Assembly (NCBI GenBank): GCA_002471255.1
Contig: DKPP01000008.1
Coordinates: 105,771 to 169,770 of the forward strand
Reading direction: 5' to 3'
DNA: 64,000 bases
Origin: Akkermansiaceae bacterium UBA7331
GTDB taxonomy: Bacteria; Verrucomicrobiota; Verrucomicrobiia; Verrucomicrobiales; Akkermansiaceae
A model generated the notes under the pieces. It was not told the origin of the DNA, ran no database searches, and worked only from the letters and a program-made list of their open reading frames with translations. Both the position numbers and the translations under genes were made by a program. Of the stretch, positions 1 to 9,047 are shown piece after piece; the stretch's first letter is position 1; each line of letters opens with the position of its first letter.

Positions 1-812
1 GGACCTACACCACCGGGGACTGGGGTAATAGCCTTACACTTAGGGGCGACATTGGCGTAATCAACATCACCTACGATACGATAACCACGAGGGGCAGTAG
101 CGTCTTCTACACGATTAATTCCTACGTCCACAACTACTGCACCATCTTTAACAAAATCAGCAGTTACGAAGTTTGGTCTGCCAATAGCAGCGACGATAAT
201 ATCGGCACCTTTGCAAAGGTCTGCAAGATTTTTGGTACGAGAATGTGCCACCGTTACGGTTGCATTAGCGTCTTTTGCCATCAAAAGATGCGCCATTGGT
301 TTACCGACAATCATACTACGGCCAATCACTACGGCATTAGCTCCACAAGTATCGATACCGGCAGACTTAAGCAATCTCATACAACCCAATGGGGTACAAG
401 GAACAAAACCGGTCTCATCTTCCAAAACAAGCTTGGCGACATTTTCCGGATGAAAGCCATCAACATCTTTAGCAGGATCAATAGTTAATACTACAGCAGC
501 TTCATCAATGTGCTTAGGCGGTGGGCTTTGTACTAAAATACCATGAATAGCAGGATTATTGTTTAATTGCTCAATAACCTTAAGCAATTCTTCCTGACTT
601 GTATCAGCGGAAAGAACAATCTTTTCAGAATGCATTCCTAATTCAGCACACTTTCTCGCTTTAGAGTTCACATAAACTTGTGAAGCAGGGTCTTCACCTA
701 CTAATACTACAGCTAAGCCTGGGGTAATGCCTTGAGATTTCAAAGCGTTAATTTCCTGAGCAACTTCTTGCAGAACTTCTTCGGCTACTTTTTTACCATC
801 GATTACTTGCAT
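1..812 (-). CDS. folD: FolD, methylenetetrahydrofolate dehydrogenase/cyclohydrolase (3' end cut by window)
   Basis: This bifunctional cytosolic enzyme of one-carbon metabolism interconverts 5,10-methylene-THF and 10-formyl-THF using NADP. The reading frame opens at an ATG (MQVIDGKKVAEEV) and stays open for 270 codons to the window edge. Family hallmarks are visible: the catalytic-lysine segment with YVNSKARKC, the QSPPPKH motif, the nucleotide-binding GRSMIVGKP stretch and the terminal PGGVGP just at base 1. Only roughly the last 15-20 residues are missing if the length is typical. It starts 12 bp after the stop of the acyltransferase gene, so it is probably the last or a late gene of the secretin operon. 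No SD motif precedes the start. Confidence 0.95.
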   Translation of the reverse strand, partial: MQVIDGKKVAEEVLQEVAQEINALKSQGITPGLAVVLVGEDPASQVYVNSKARKCAELGMHSEKIVLSADTSQEELLKVIEQLNNNPAIHGILVQSPPPKHIDEAAVVLTIDPAKDVDGFHPENVAKLVLEDETGFVPCTPLGCMRLLKSAGIDTCGANAVVIGRSMIVGKPMAHLLMAKDANATVTVAHSRTKNLADLCKGADIIVAAIGRPNFVTADFVKDGAVVVDVGINRVEDATAPRGYRIVGDVDYANVAPKCKAITPVPGGVG

Positions 813-824
813 AATATGAATAGT

Positions 825-1508
825 TTACAGTGGAGGGAAATCGGGTTTACCTTGCATCAATAAAGATTGAAGCTGCTTGGAATAAACCTCGACCTCATCA
901 TCCGAGATATTGGCTGGAATGTAAATACGTTTCTTCCATAATACCGTGACATTAGATCCCGGTTTTGGGATGATGTATTGATCCCATGCTTTTTTAATAC
1001 GCCAGCATGAATCAAAATCAAAGCAGACAGGAATAATGGGCAAACCTGTCTGAGAAGCCATTTTAATAATCCCCGGTTGTATAGAATGGATAGGTCCACG
1101 AGGACCATCAGGAGTCAAGGTTACACAATAATTTTCCTTGGTCACTTGGGTTAAAAGTTCACGATAAGCCGTGGCTCCTCTCCTGCCACTTGAACCACGG
1201 ACCGAATATAATCCGGAATAATTGCAAATGGCTTCTACTAAAGCGCCATCTTTACTGGCGCTAGTTAAAATACACATTTTTGCCTTTTTTTGCGATTGTT
1301 TCCATACAAATGCAGGCAATAAAGTACAATTATGCCAAAAGGCAACTAAAAAGGGAGAGTCATAGACTGAATCGTGTTCTTCCTTGAGGGAACGAATATT
1401 CAGAGTACGAGAAAGTAATTCAATTACGGACCAAATACCTAAGCCGGCATAAGGAACCCACCACCTTGTACGTTTTTCTTCGCTTTTTCTTACGAACTTT
1501 TGACTCAT
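825..1508 (-). CDS. DUF374-family lysophospholipid acyltransferase (LPLAT superfamily)
   Basis: This 227-residue protein carries the DUF374 signature: FWHNCTLLP (the HX4D-like acyltransferase box, about residues 57-65), the SASKDG segment (about 82-87), RGSSGRRGA (about 103-111) and the TPDGPRGP motif (about 132-139). DUF374 proteins are membrane-associated acyltransferase-like enzymes often found near lipopolysaccharide or envelope genes; the acyl acceptor is unknown. The N-terminal WWVPYAGLGIWSVIELLSR stretch is a likely membrane anchor. Only 2 bp separate it from the upstream AsmA-like gene, which supports co-transcription and an envelope-lipid role. Confidence 0.85.
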   Translation of the reverse strand: MSQKFVRKSEEKRTRWWVPYAGLGIWSVIELLSRTLNIRSLKEEHDSVYDSPFLVAFWHNCTLLPAFVWKQSQKKAKMCILTSASKDGALVEAICNYSGLYSVRGSSGRRGATAYRELLTQVTKENYCVTLTPDGPRGPIHSIQPGIIKMASQTGLPIIPVCFDFDSCWRIKKAWDQYIIPKPGSNVTVLWKKRIYIPANISDDEVEVYSKQLQSLLMQGKPDFPPL

Positions 1509-1510
1509 AA

Positions 1511-3163
1511 TTATTGGATAAGGGAATCAAATGACAAATTAGACGGCTTATCCTCTGTTGATGGATTGGAATTCTCCACAGGTTCCGCTTTTGGCATTGC
1601 CGGTAAAACCGGGGCTTTACGAATTGATTCAAGCTGTTGCTTTTTGACCGCTTCCAACATTGGGATAGAGGTATCGATTGGATTTTCAGGAGTTCCCGAA
1701 AGTTTCACATCAAGACGTAAATCGGTACCGTCACGCTGCGCGGCTTTAGGACAATCTTTTGGATCAACGCGATAAGCAGGTAAATAGAATGTTAAATTAC
1801 CTGAAAGTTGTCCTTTGATAAGCGACATATCACCTTTCAACGTCAGAATATTAATATCCTTTAAATAAATATCGGAAATTTTAATCACATCATTTGTACC
1901 ATCAGTCTCCATAGCAAAAGTACCTTCTGTGAACTTAGGCGATGCATAAGAGTTACCAACATCACTTTTACGACTTGTCATCTCTGCCAATAAGCTCAAA
2001 ACCGGTAATCTGGTCCATTGACTTTCAATTACCATTCCGCTCCATCCCTTTAACGAAGGTCTATCTTGATCACCTACCGGCATTGAGAAATTAAAGTTGC
2101 ATTCCGTCATTTCAGGCTTGGTTTCCATAGGAGTCCTCCCTGCCATAGATCTAAAAATCGGCTCTAAACCTAGCCCGATATATTGATTGATAGCGACGTT
2201 CGTTCCCTTAAAGGTAAAAAGTCTTTGAGAAAGATCCGAACCAAAAGGAATGGCACCACCCAATGAAATAATGGATTTACTTACGGCAGTATCGGTGCGT
2301 GAATTATCCAAGTAACACAAGATCGACAAATTAGACAATCCTTTGTCAGAAAGCATGATTGAGCCTGTATCAATTTTCATTGAAGGCCATCCTTTGATTG
2401 ATAATTTTTTATTACTGAGGCTCAAAATATAAGCATCTTCTTTCTCATTATAAGATTTACGAACATATAACTCGGTATTGAGATAAAAACTACCTTTATT
2501 ATAATCAATGCTTTCGCCATCTGAATCAGCAGTTCCGAGATAAAAGTCGGAAACATAATAGTAATCAAATGTAGTTTTGAGACTATTGTCTGCTGTTGGA
2601 ACTTTGAATTTTTGTGCATTTTCCTTTAAACCGATGGTCAAAGTCTTGGCAGAGAATCTTGTGCCTTTAAGATAACCGACAAAAAAACTAGAAGGTTTTA
2701 GTTCAGCACTTACGTTTTCTAATCGTACGAACGCAAATGGAGAGTCTTCGGGGAATCCGGACATGACCAGCTCCTTCATCGTAGCCGAAGTGGTGTCCAC
2801 ATGGACTGATTTACATTCAACTTTTTGAGCACAAAAACGACCGGCCAGTTCAGCTTCGAGCTCTTTTACATACTCAGGAGAATTAAAAGATGAAATCTTG
2901 TACATTACTAATCCAATGATACTACCGAGAATCACTACCAATAGAATAGCTAAAACAATTCCTGTTTTCTTCATCTGAGACACATCTTTTTCTTTCTCAC
3001 GATGGTTATCCTTACCAATGACTCTTCTACGTTTTTCCACACGAACCATTTTGGAGCCGTCAGGTCTCGTGATTACTTCACGAGTTTTTTCGGATGATTG
3101 GAAATGTTTTGGGCTTTGCCCCCCGAATTCACTATTATTTTTTGAATCTTCAGACATACTCAT
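1511..3163 (-). CDS. AsmA-like single-pass membrane protein with large periplasmic domain
   Basis: The protein has a basic, low-complexity cytoplasmic N-terminus of about 65 residues (SKMVRVEKRRRV segment), one transmembrane helix at about residues 68-89 (GIVLAILLVVILG), and a long extracytoplasmic part of about 460 residues rich in alternating beta-strand patterns. The C-terminal part (LKGDMSLIKGQLSGNLTFYLP, then LDVKLSGTPENP) resembles AsmA/DUF3971-type lipid-transport proteins, in which a final strand repeat precedes a 'GT..NP' motif. I infer envelope biogenesis, not a precise function. The first ATG in frame was chosen; a TTG 12 bp upstream and an ATG 6 bp downstream are alternatives. It follows the secretin gene by 77 bp and is 2 bp from the acyltransferase. 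Confidence 0.6.
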   Translation of the reverse strand: MSMSEDSKNNSEFGGQSPKHFQSSEKTREVITRPDGSKMVRVEKRRRVIGKDNHREKEKDVSQMKKTGIVLAILLVVILGSIIGLVMYKISSFNSPEYVKELEAELAGRFCAQKVECKSVHVDTTSATMKELVMSGFPEDSPFAFVRLENVSAELKPSSFFVGYLKGTRFSAKTLTIGLKENAQKFKVPTADNSLKTTFDYYYVSDFYLGTADSDGESIDYNKGSFYLNTELYVRKSYNEKEDAYILSLSNKKLSIKGWPSMKIDTGSIMLSDKGLSNLSILCYLDNSRTDTAVSKSIISLGGAIPFGSDLSQRLFTFKGTNVAINQYIGLGLEPIFRSMAGRTPMETKPEMTECNFNFSMPVGDQDRPSLKGWSGMVIESQWTRLPVLSLLAEMTSRKSDVGNSYASPKFTEGTFAMETDGTNDVIKISDIYLKDINILTLKGDMSLIKGQLSGNLTFYLPAYRVDPKDCPKAAQRDGTDLRLDVKLSGTPENPIDTSIPMLEAVKKQQLESIRKAPVLPAMPKAEPVENSNPSTEDKPSNLSFDSLIQ

Positions 3164-3240
3164 AGGTATAAGCAAATCAATTAAGTTTTCAGTTGTATAT
3201 TAGGTTCCATTATGGCACCCAAAGCAATTATATTGCCCTT

Positions 3241-5739
3241 TTAGAAGTTTTCAACGTTATTATTTGTGGCAGTGCCAACAGGTGCGTCTAAACCTAGATC
3301 ATCACTCTCACCTCGTAAATTTTTACCTGCCGGATCAACTACCTCTGCTTTCACCATTATGATGAATGCTTTACGTTTAACTTCCTTACCTTCGGAACGG
3401 AACAAACGCCCGATTAAAGGTAAATCTCCCATAATTGGAATTTTATCTTCGTAACGAATGGTACTTGCTTTTTTCAAGCCACCTAAAACAACGGTTTGGC
3501 CCGTTGCTATCATTACATTGGTAGTCTCTTTTTTAACGTTAAATAAAGGCTTAAGAATCTCGTTTTTAGTGAGCTCAAGCATTCTAATACCATATTTATC
3601 CTCCAAACCAAGGTTAGCAGCAATGCTATCGTTGGTTTTTGCAATAATAGGCATTTGAATTGGTGATCCATAGTTAACGAATCCCTCAAACTCAGTCATT
3701 TCAGGAGATATACTTAAATCAACAATATTTTTATCTTCACTAATTCCTAACACCTCAACTTCATACACCATACCAACTGCTTTGCTAATGAAATCAGATG
3801 GGTGCGCAGGCGTTACTGGGGTACTACCTCCGGCATTACTTTCGCCACTCGTTGGAATCTGAGGGGCTTCGTAGGTGTCAGGATAAATAAAATCTCTACC
3901 GGAATAAAATCTGGCTTTCTGCCCAGGTTTAACAATTACAGAAGGGCGTTGCGTAATATCAGCGCCTGTCTTTTGATTTAAACCTTTCATGAGCAACGAA
4001 ACTTGCAAATTAGTCCAAGTTCCTTGTAGAGCAAAAAAGGTAGGAGCCGACCCGGATTTGTAAGCGGGATTAACTCCACTAACGCCATATTTAACCAAGC
4101 TATCCAAGCCATCTTGCGGGAATACTTGATTACCATAACGTAAGCCACCTACTTGACCGGTTGCTACATTAGCAGGACCCATTGAAGGCACATTATTGTT
4201 AACGGTTCCGCCACCGCCATATAGTTTAGTTGGATCCGCAAAATTAACCAACCATTCAAAGCCTAATTCATCCAATTCGCTTTGATCTACCTCAATCATC
4301 GTCGTCGTTACAATGACTTGCAATGGCTCCATTTGCTCACGAGCGGAAACAATATCCTCCAATAAACGCCAATCGGAAATAGGACCATGGAAGAATAATG
4401 TAGAATCTGGACGTTTATATGAAATAATACTACCTTCAGGCAGTTTGAGGCCGGCGCGACGCAAAACATCAACCGGTATTACTTCCTTAATTTTTCTGCC
4501 GGTGTCAGAGGAACTAAACACATCCTCAGATTCAGCTTCACCCGTCTCAGCGGCTAAGCTAGAAAAGAACCCCATAGGTACCTTAATCGTGTGAGTTACA
4601 GGATAATCTGCGCTTCCTGTATTGCTAACGATCTCAACGCCGTATGCATTGGTTTTGAATGCAGTACCTGTAGCTCGAGTGACAGCATCTAAAAGTTGTT
4701 TAAGCGTAACGTTATCCAAAATCAATGAAAACTGTTTACTTAAAATAGCTTGAGCTTCAGGAGAATCAATGTGACCAAGCTCAAGCATAATATTGATGCC
4801 TTTTTCTGCTTCTACAGGAGAAAGTTGATCATTTCTGCGTGATACGGTACGTATAAATTCAATAGCTTCCGATAAATTTACATCTTGTAAATTAACTTTC
4901 GGAATAATAATTTTGGCCAACTTATTATCAAGTTTGAGCCAATTATCTTTCATAGGCTGATTGCTCTCAATTTTATCAGGAATAAAATCAATACTATCTA
5001 ATGGACGTTCCCATTGTTTATCTACTTCCACAAGCGCGGATGATCTTGTTTCATCTCTGGCTGCCTTATAATAAGAAGCTTTGGCCTTATTAACCGTAAC
5101 CATGCCATTTCTTGCGGCTTTATTGTAAGGGTCAATCGCCAATACTGCATTAAATTTGGCTATAGCAGGATCATAATTACCTAATTCATAGTAGCCATAA
5201 GCCAAACGCAGAAGACGATTAACCTCTTCTACATCTTTTACATGGTTCGGAGTCAAGGCCGGATTTGTACGGACCGAATCTTCCATGTAATCTAAAACTT
5301 GTTGAGCTAATCCTTTCTTTGACGATAAAAGTAAAGCTTCATTTAAAAGAGTTTTAGCTTCATCGTATCGGCCCACTTTAATATATTCTTGAGCAACGGC
5401 AATACTCGCGTCACCCACTAAACCTTTAACAAAATTTCTGCGCTTCTCCATATTTGGAGTATCCGGCATCTCAGATAAGCTCTGTCTAAATTTCTGAAGA
5501 GCATTAGTGTATTCTCCTTTTTTATATTCGGCTCTGCCTTCTTCTACCAGAATCATAGCAGATTGCATTTTAGCTTCTAATCGTGCAGATGCTCGTTTTG
5601 ATGCATCAACGGGAGCACACATATCAGCCGATTGTGCAGATGCGAAACTGAAAGCACTATAAGCACCCAAACCCGCTAAGGCTATGCTACGAGCGACACG
5701 ATTTACCATAATGCCTGAATGAAAAAAGTACTTATCCAT
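3241..5739 (-). CDS. Secretin-family outer-membrane protein with N-terminal TPR repeats
   Basis: About 832 residues. A signal peptide is visible (VARSIALAGLGAYSAFSFASA, cleaved near residue 36). Three TPR-like repeats follow (YKKGEYTNALQKFRQSL, VGRYDEAKTLLNEALL, YYELGNYDPAIAKFNAVL), then an STN-type short domain (LDNVTLKQLLDAVTRATG) and a C-terminal secretin beta-barrel region. The barrel region has the hallmark segments GQTVVLGGL and IPIMGDLPLIGRLF. Secretins form the gated outer-membrane pore of type II secretion or type IV pilus machines. TPR-secretins of this layout are known in Akkermansia pilus-like loci. No pilus ATPase, pilin or PilM/N/O-like partner is present here. Start: ATG at 5739 lies just downstream of a putative promoter; GTG at 5754 and ATG at 5709 are alternatives. 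Confidence 0.88.
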   Translation of the reverse strand: MDKYFFHSGIMVNRVARSIALAGLGAYSAFSFASAQSADMCAPVDASKRASARLEAKMQSAMILVEEGRAEYKKGEYTNALQKFRQSLSEMPDTPNMEKRRNFVKGLVGDASIAVAQEYIKVGRYDEAKTLLNEALLLSSKKGLAQQVLDYMEDSVRTNPALTPNHVKDVEEVNRLLRLAYGYYELGNYDPAIAKFNAVLAIDPYNKAARNGMVTVNKAKASYYKAARDETRSSALVEVDKQWERPLDSIDFIPDKIESNQPMKDNWLKLDNKLAKIIIPKVNLQDVNLSEAIEFIRTVSRRNDQLSPVEAEKGINIMLELGHIDSPEAQAILSKQFSLILDNVTLKQLLDAVTRATGTAFKTNAYGVEIVSNTGSADYPVTHTIKVPMGFFSSLAAETGEAESEDVFSSSDTGRKIKEVIPVDVLRRAGLKLPEGSIISYKRPDSTLFFHGPISDWRLLEDIVSAREQMEPLQVIVTTTMIEVDQSELDELGFEWLVNFADPTKLYGGGGTVNNNVPSMGPANVATGQVGGLRYGNQVFPQDGLDSLVKYGVSGVNPAYKSGSAPTFFALQGTWTNLQVSLLMKGLNQKTGADITQRPSVIVKPGQKARFYSGRDFIYPDTYEAPQIPTSGESNAGGSTPVTPAHPSDFISKAVGMVYEVEVLGISEDKNIVDLSISPEMTEFEGFVNYGSPIQMPIIAKTNDSIAANLGLEDKYGIRMLELTKNEILKPLFNVKKETTNVMIATGQTVVLGGLKKASTIRYEDKIPIMGDLPLIGRLFRSEGKEVKRKAFIIMVKAEVVDPAGKNLRGESDDLGLDAPVGTATNNNVENF

Positions 5740-5757
5740 GAGAATTTCAGTCACTCT

Positions 5758-5786
5758 AGCCTATTTTTTTCTTCACGTCACTTCAA
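5758..5786 (-). promoter_or_regulatory. Putative promoter of the secretin operon
   Basis: On the minus strand a TTGAAG box (5781-5786) lies 17 bp from TAGGCT (5758-5763). The -35 is good and the -10 is weak. Its position just ahead of the first ATG and the 114-bp gap from the amylase gene make it the best candidate. Confidence 0.3.
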
Positions 5787-5868
5787 AAAGCAACTTCGTT
5801 CAAAAAAATTAACTTCACTTGATCAATTATGACAAGTAATGACTAAATAATCTGAAAGATTAATAAGA

Positions 5869-7629
5869 CTAACAAGACCTTAACTCCCAAACACCAACCA
5901 TACCGGGCTTAAGCGGACACACGAATCCTTGTTCGCTTAGTTCTGAAGTTCTCTGAATAGATTCAGATATATCCTCACTAATTAAGTCGATCATTCTTAC
6001 TCTATCGGTAAAAATTTGGCACCAGTCCAACGCATTTCTTGGGATATTAACCTTTAAATTATAAAAATTCAGGGTTGGAGATAGATTACAAACAACCATG
6101 AGGCATTTTTTGGAATGAGGATCTTTCCTGAGCATAGCATAAATCCAATGTCCTGAGCTCGTTTCACCCGGCTCTCGTCCAAAGGTCATATTTTGCATAT
6201 TAGCCCAATTCAACCCATAAAACTCACCATCGACCATAGCCGGATGGGACATGACTTTTAAGATTCTGCTATGCAAATGACGAATTTCCTTCTCTCTTTC
6301 GCCCATTGAAGAGCCGTCAAATTTTCCTTTCGCTACCCACAATTGCAATTGATTTAAATGGGTATAATCAAAAATACTTGTTTTACCATCATTACCCCCA
6401 AAACCGCCCGGTCCTTCAGCCTTTTCACCTACTTCTTGACCGTTGTAGAGTAATATCGGGGCTTGCGATGAGGCATACAATAAAGTCATCATAGAGATAA
6501 TGATTTTATCTCCGATACCAGCCCATGCTTTAGGTGAGCTCACCCTTACTTCATCATGATTCTCTATATATCTCACACCATGACGTTGCATCATCTTAGG
6601 TCGGTTAAAAAGTCGGTCAAAATCATTCGCCCAAGCTCCATTTTCATAGACGGCTTTTGCTAAATGATAGGCATCAGCATCATACACGCCCTCAAAACCA
6701 GCATCAATCAAAGCTTCCGTAGGATCGCCAAATGTGGTTTTCATATTATCATTATATGCTTCTGCAATAAAGAAGACTCCCGGCATGCGTACACGTGCTC
6801 TAGAAATCTCCCATTTCCAGAAGTCCATAGGAATCATGTGAGCCATGTCGCAACGAAAACCGCCAACACCCAATTTTTGCCAAAAAGTAATAACATCATC
6901 CATTATTTGCCATGTACGAGGCACATCATCTTTTAAGGAAAGCCAATGAGGCAATGAATGCAAAGAACCTAAACCGGCAACAAAATCATAACCATAATTT
7001 AATTTGATTGTTTCATACCAATCAAATGAAGAAGGAGCCCAAGAAACACAATTATTTCCCGTTACTCGACCAAAATCTTGTTCTCCGGAAAAATATCCGT
7101 CGGGTAATTTAAGAGGCGGAGCAGGAATGCTGGGGTCAGGTTGTAAATAATAATATCCCTGATTTTTTTTAAAAAATGCTTTATGATCATCTCCTTCACC
7201 AAAATCATGATGTTTAGAATGATAGGCGCGAGAAACATGATTAGGAATAAAATCAATCATGGGAATTAACCCGAACTTTCGGCAGCGTATCATTAAGTTA
7301 GTAAACTCAACCAATCTATCATCAATGTTTTCAGCTAAATCCGGATCGACATCAAAATAATCCACTACGGCATAAGGGCTTCCGGCGATACCTTTAACGA
7401 TGGTTTGTTCCTGAGACGGCAATTGATCATAACTTGTTTGCGTCGCATGCCTCAAAACTCCTGTAAACCAAATATGAGTCACCCCTAAATGAGCAAGAGA
7501 CTCTAATGCCGCTTCGGATATTTGATTAAATTTACCACAGCCATTCTGATCTATGCTTCCCCACTCAACACCAGCTTCCTCACAGTTCGAAAAATGGCGA
7601 ACGAATAATTGGTAAATGATAGGTCTCAT
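5869..7629 (-). CDS. GH13 alpha-amylase-family glycosidase
   Basis: About 586 residues with all three catalytic positions of the GH13 TIM barrel: the nucleophile in GFRCDMAH (D261), the acid/base in FFIAEAYND (E290) and the transition-state stabiliser in ENHDEV (D359). The conserved region I motif DFIPNHVSR is also present. A C-terminal beta domain follows (about 480-586). There is no signal peptide (MRPIIYQLFVRHF), so it probably acts on intracellular alpha-glucans. The first ATG was chosen; the frame can be extended 18 codons upstream only with a TTG start. It is the last gene of the rseP-TlpA-like-cca-amylase cluster. Substrate specificity cannot be read from the sequence. Confidence 0.9.
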   Translation of the reverse strand: MRPIIYQLFVRHFSNCEEAGVEWGSIDQNGCGKFNQISEAALESLAHLGVTHIWFTGVLRHATQTSYDQLPSQEQTIVKGIAGSPYAVVDYFDVDPDLAENIDDRLVEFTNLMIRCRKFGLIPMIDFIPNHVSRAYHSKHHDFGEGDDHKAFFKKNQGYYYLQPDPSIPAPPLKLPDGYFSGEQDFGRVTGNNCVSWAPSSFDWYETIKLNYGYDFVAGLGSLHSLPHWLSLKDDVPRTWQIMDDVITFWQKLGVGGFRCDMAHMIPMDFWKWEISRARVRMPGVFFIAEAYNDNMKTTFGDPTEALIDAGFEGVYDADAYHLAKAVYENGAWANDFDRLFNRPKMMQRHGVRYIENHDEVRVSSPKAWAGIGDKIIISMMTLLYASSQAPILLYNGQEVGEKAEGPGGFGGNDGKTSIFDYTHLNQLQLWVAKGKFDGSSMGEREKEIRHLHSRILKVMSHPAMVDGEFYGLNWANMQNMTFGREPGETSSGHWIYAMLRKDPHSKKCLMVVCNLSPTLNFYNLKVNIPRNALDWCQIFTDRVRMIDLISEDISESIQRTSELSEQGFVCPLKPGMVGVWELRSC

Positions 7630-7698
7630 AATTTCACTCAAATAATTATCTTTTATCCTTATCCGTTTAAAGATATTCTGCAAGTTAAAACGTTTACA

Positions 7699-9042
7699 TC
7701 AGTGTCTTAATTGCAAAAAATCAATGGCTTCATCTTTGATCTCAACCAAGCCGTCTAACTGTGCATCATAAGCTTTTTCCAATATTGTTTTAAATTCGGG
7801 TCCGGGCTGTAAACCCAAATGAATTAAATCTCGGCCATTTAATATAGGCGTAGGCAATTGCTTAATGACAGGTGATGATTTTTCTCTTTCGCATGCAAAA
7901 TGATAATTTTCCAAATTCCCATTGGATGAGGCACAATCTACCCGTGTTAGTTCGAGCTCTTCTTTCCATAAAGGATGTGCCATCCATTTAAGGAATTTGG
8001 AATCCCTTACGTTCTGAACGTTCATCAAACGCATGTGGTTTTTTACTAGATAAACTACATCATCAATAAGAGAATTGGGATATTTCAGTCGTTTCAGTAT
8101 GGTTTCTGCCACCTCAGCACCCAAAGCCTCGTGTCCGAAGAATCTAATCCTCCCATTTTCTTCAACCGACTTACATAAAGGTTTGGCTATATCATGTAGC
8201 AAAGTAGCCCAAATTAAAGACAAAGTAGGCTTATCGCTTCCGTCATTTAGCAAATCAAGCATTATGCAAGTATGGATGTAGACATCACCTTCCGGATGAT
8301 GCTCCGGAGATTGATCACATCCACATAAAGCAGTCACTTCGGGCATAATATAATCCATCAACCCTGTTTGCATCAATAGCTCGATTCCATATCGACGACG
8401 AGGTGACAAAAGTATTTTATTTAATTCTGAAGCGATACGCTCAACGGAAATTTTGGCAATCAAATGAGCATTCTTACAAATAGAATCATAAGTCTGCTTA
8501 TCTAATTGAAAATCTTTAGTGACGGCAAACCGAATAGCCCTCAATAACCTTAATGCATCTTCATTAAAACGTCTATCCGGGTCACCAATCGTACGAATCA
8601 CACGATTATCCAAATCAAGACGACCTTCCACATAATCGATAAGTTGATTTCCAACCTGAGCCGTCGGATCAAACAATAAGCCATTGATCGTAAAATCACG
8701 GCGCAAAACGTCTTGACGAGCAGATGTAAACTTTACCCATTGGGGATGACGGCAATCATCATATTCTCCTTCTTCTCTAAATGTAGCGACATCAAAACAA
8801 TATTGCCCATGAGTCACGAGAACAACACCAAAAGCAATACCAACATGATGAGAGTGAGGGAAAATAGCTAAAACTTCTTCGGGCAAAGCTGAAGTAGCTA
8901 TATCAAGATCATTGACCGGTATATCAAGCAGATAATCGCGTACACAACCACCTACAAAAAACGCTTCGTAGCCTCGTGCCTTCAAAGCCTGAATAACAGC
9001 TAATCCGGCACGCGCAATTTCGGTTGTCAAAAAATCTTGCAT
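7699..9042 (-). CDS. CCA-adding tRNA nucleotidyltransferase / poly(A) polymerase family with HD domain
   Basis: This is a class II nucleotidyltransferase. The N-terminal head has the FVGGCVRDYLL nucleotide-binding box (about 29-39) and the metal-binding DLD pair (D45, D47). The RRDFTINGL motif (about 114-122), the DPDRRFNEDALRLLRAIRFA neck motif (about 153-172) and an HD phosphohydrolase motif (LLHDIAKP, about 284-291) follow. Members add or repair the tRNA 3' CCA or polyadenylate RNA. The HD domain points to a CCA enzyme that also removes terminal phosphates, but the sequence alone does not separate the two activities. The tRNA-His gene in this window encodes its own CCA, so a repair role is possible. 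It sits 5 bp after the thioredoxin-like gene. Confidence 0.9.
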   Translation of the reverse strand: MQDFLTTEIARAGLAVIQALKARGYEAFFVGGCVRDYLLDIPVNDLDIATSALPEEVLAIFPHSHHVGIAFGVVLVTHGQYCFDVATFREEGEYDDCRHPQWVKFTSARQDVLRRDFTINGLLFDPTAQVGNQLIDYVEGRLDLDNRVIRTIGDPDRRFNEDALRLLRAIRFAVTKDFQLDKQTYDSICKNAHLIAKISVERIASELNKILLSPRRRYGIELLMQTGLMDYIMPEVTALCGCDQSPEHHPEGDVYIHTCIMLDLLNDGSDKPTLSLIWATLLHDIAKPLCKSVEENGRIRFFGHEALGAEVAETILKRLKYPNSLIDDVVYLVKNHMRLMNVQNVRDSKFLKWMAHPLWKEELELTRVDCASSNGNLENYHFACEREKSSPVIKQLPTPILNGRDLIHLGLQPGPEFKTILEKAYDAQLDGLVEIKDEAIDFLQLRH

Positions 9043-9047
9043 TCCAC

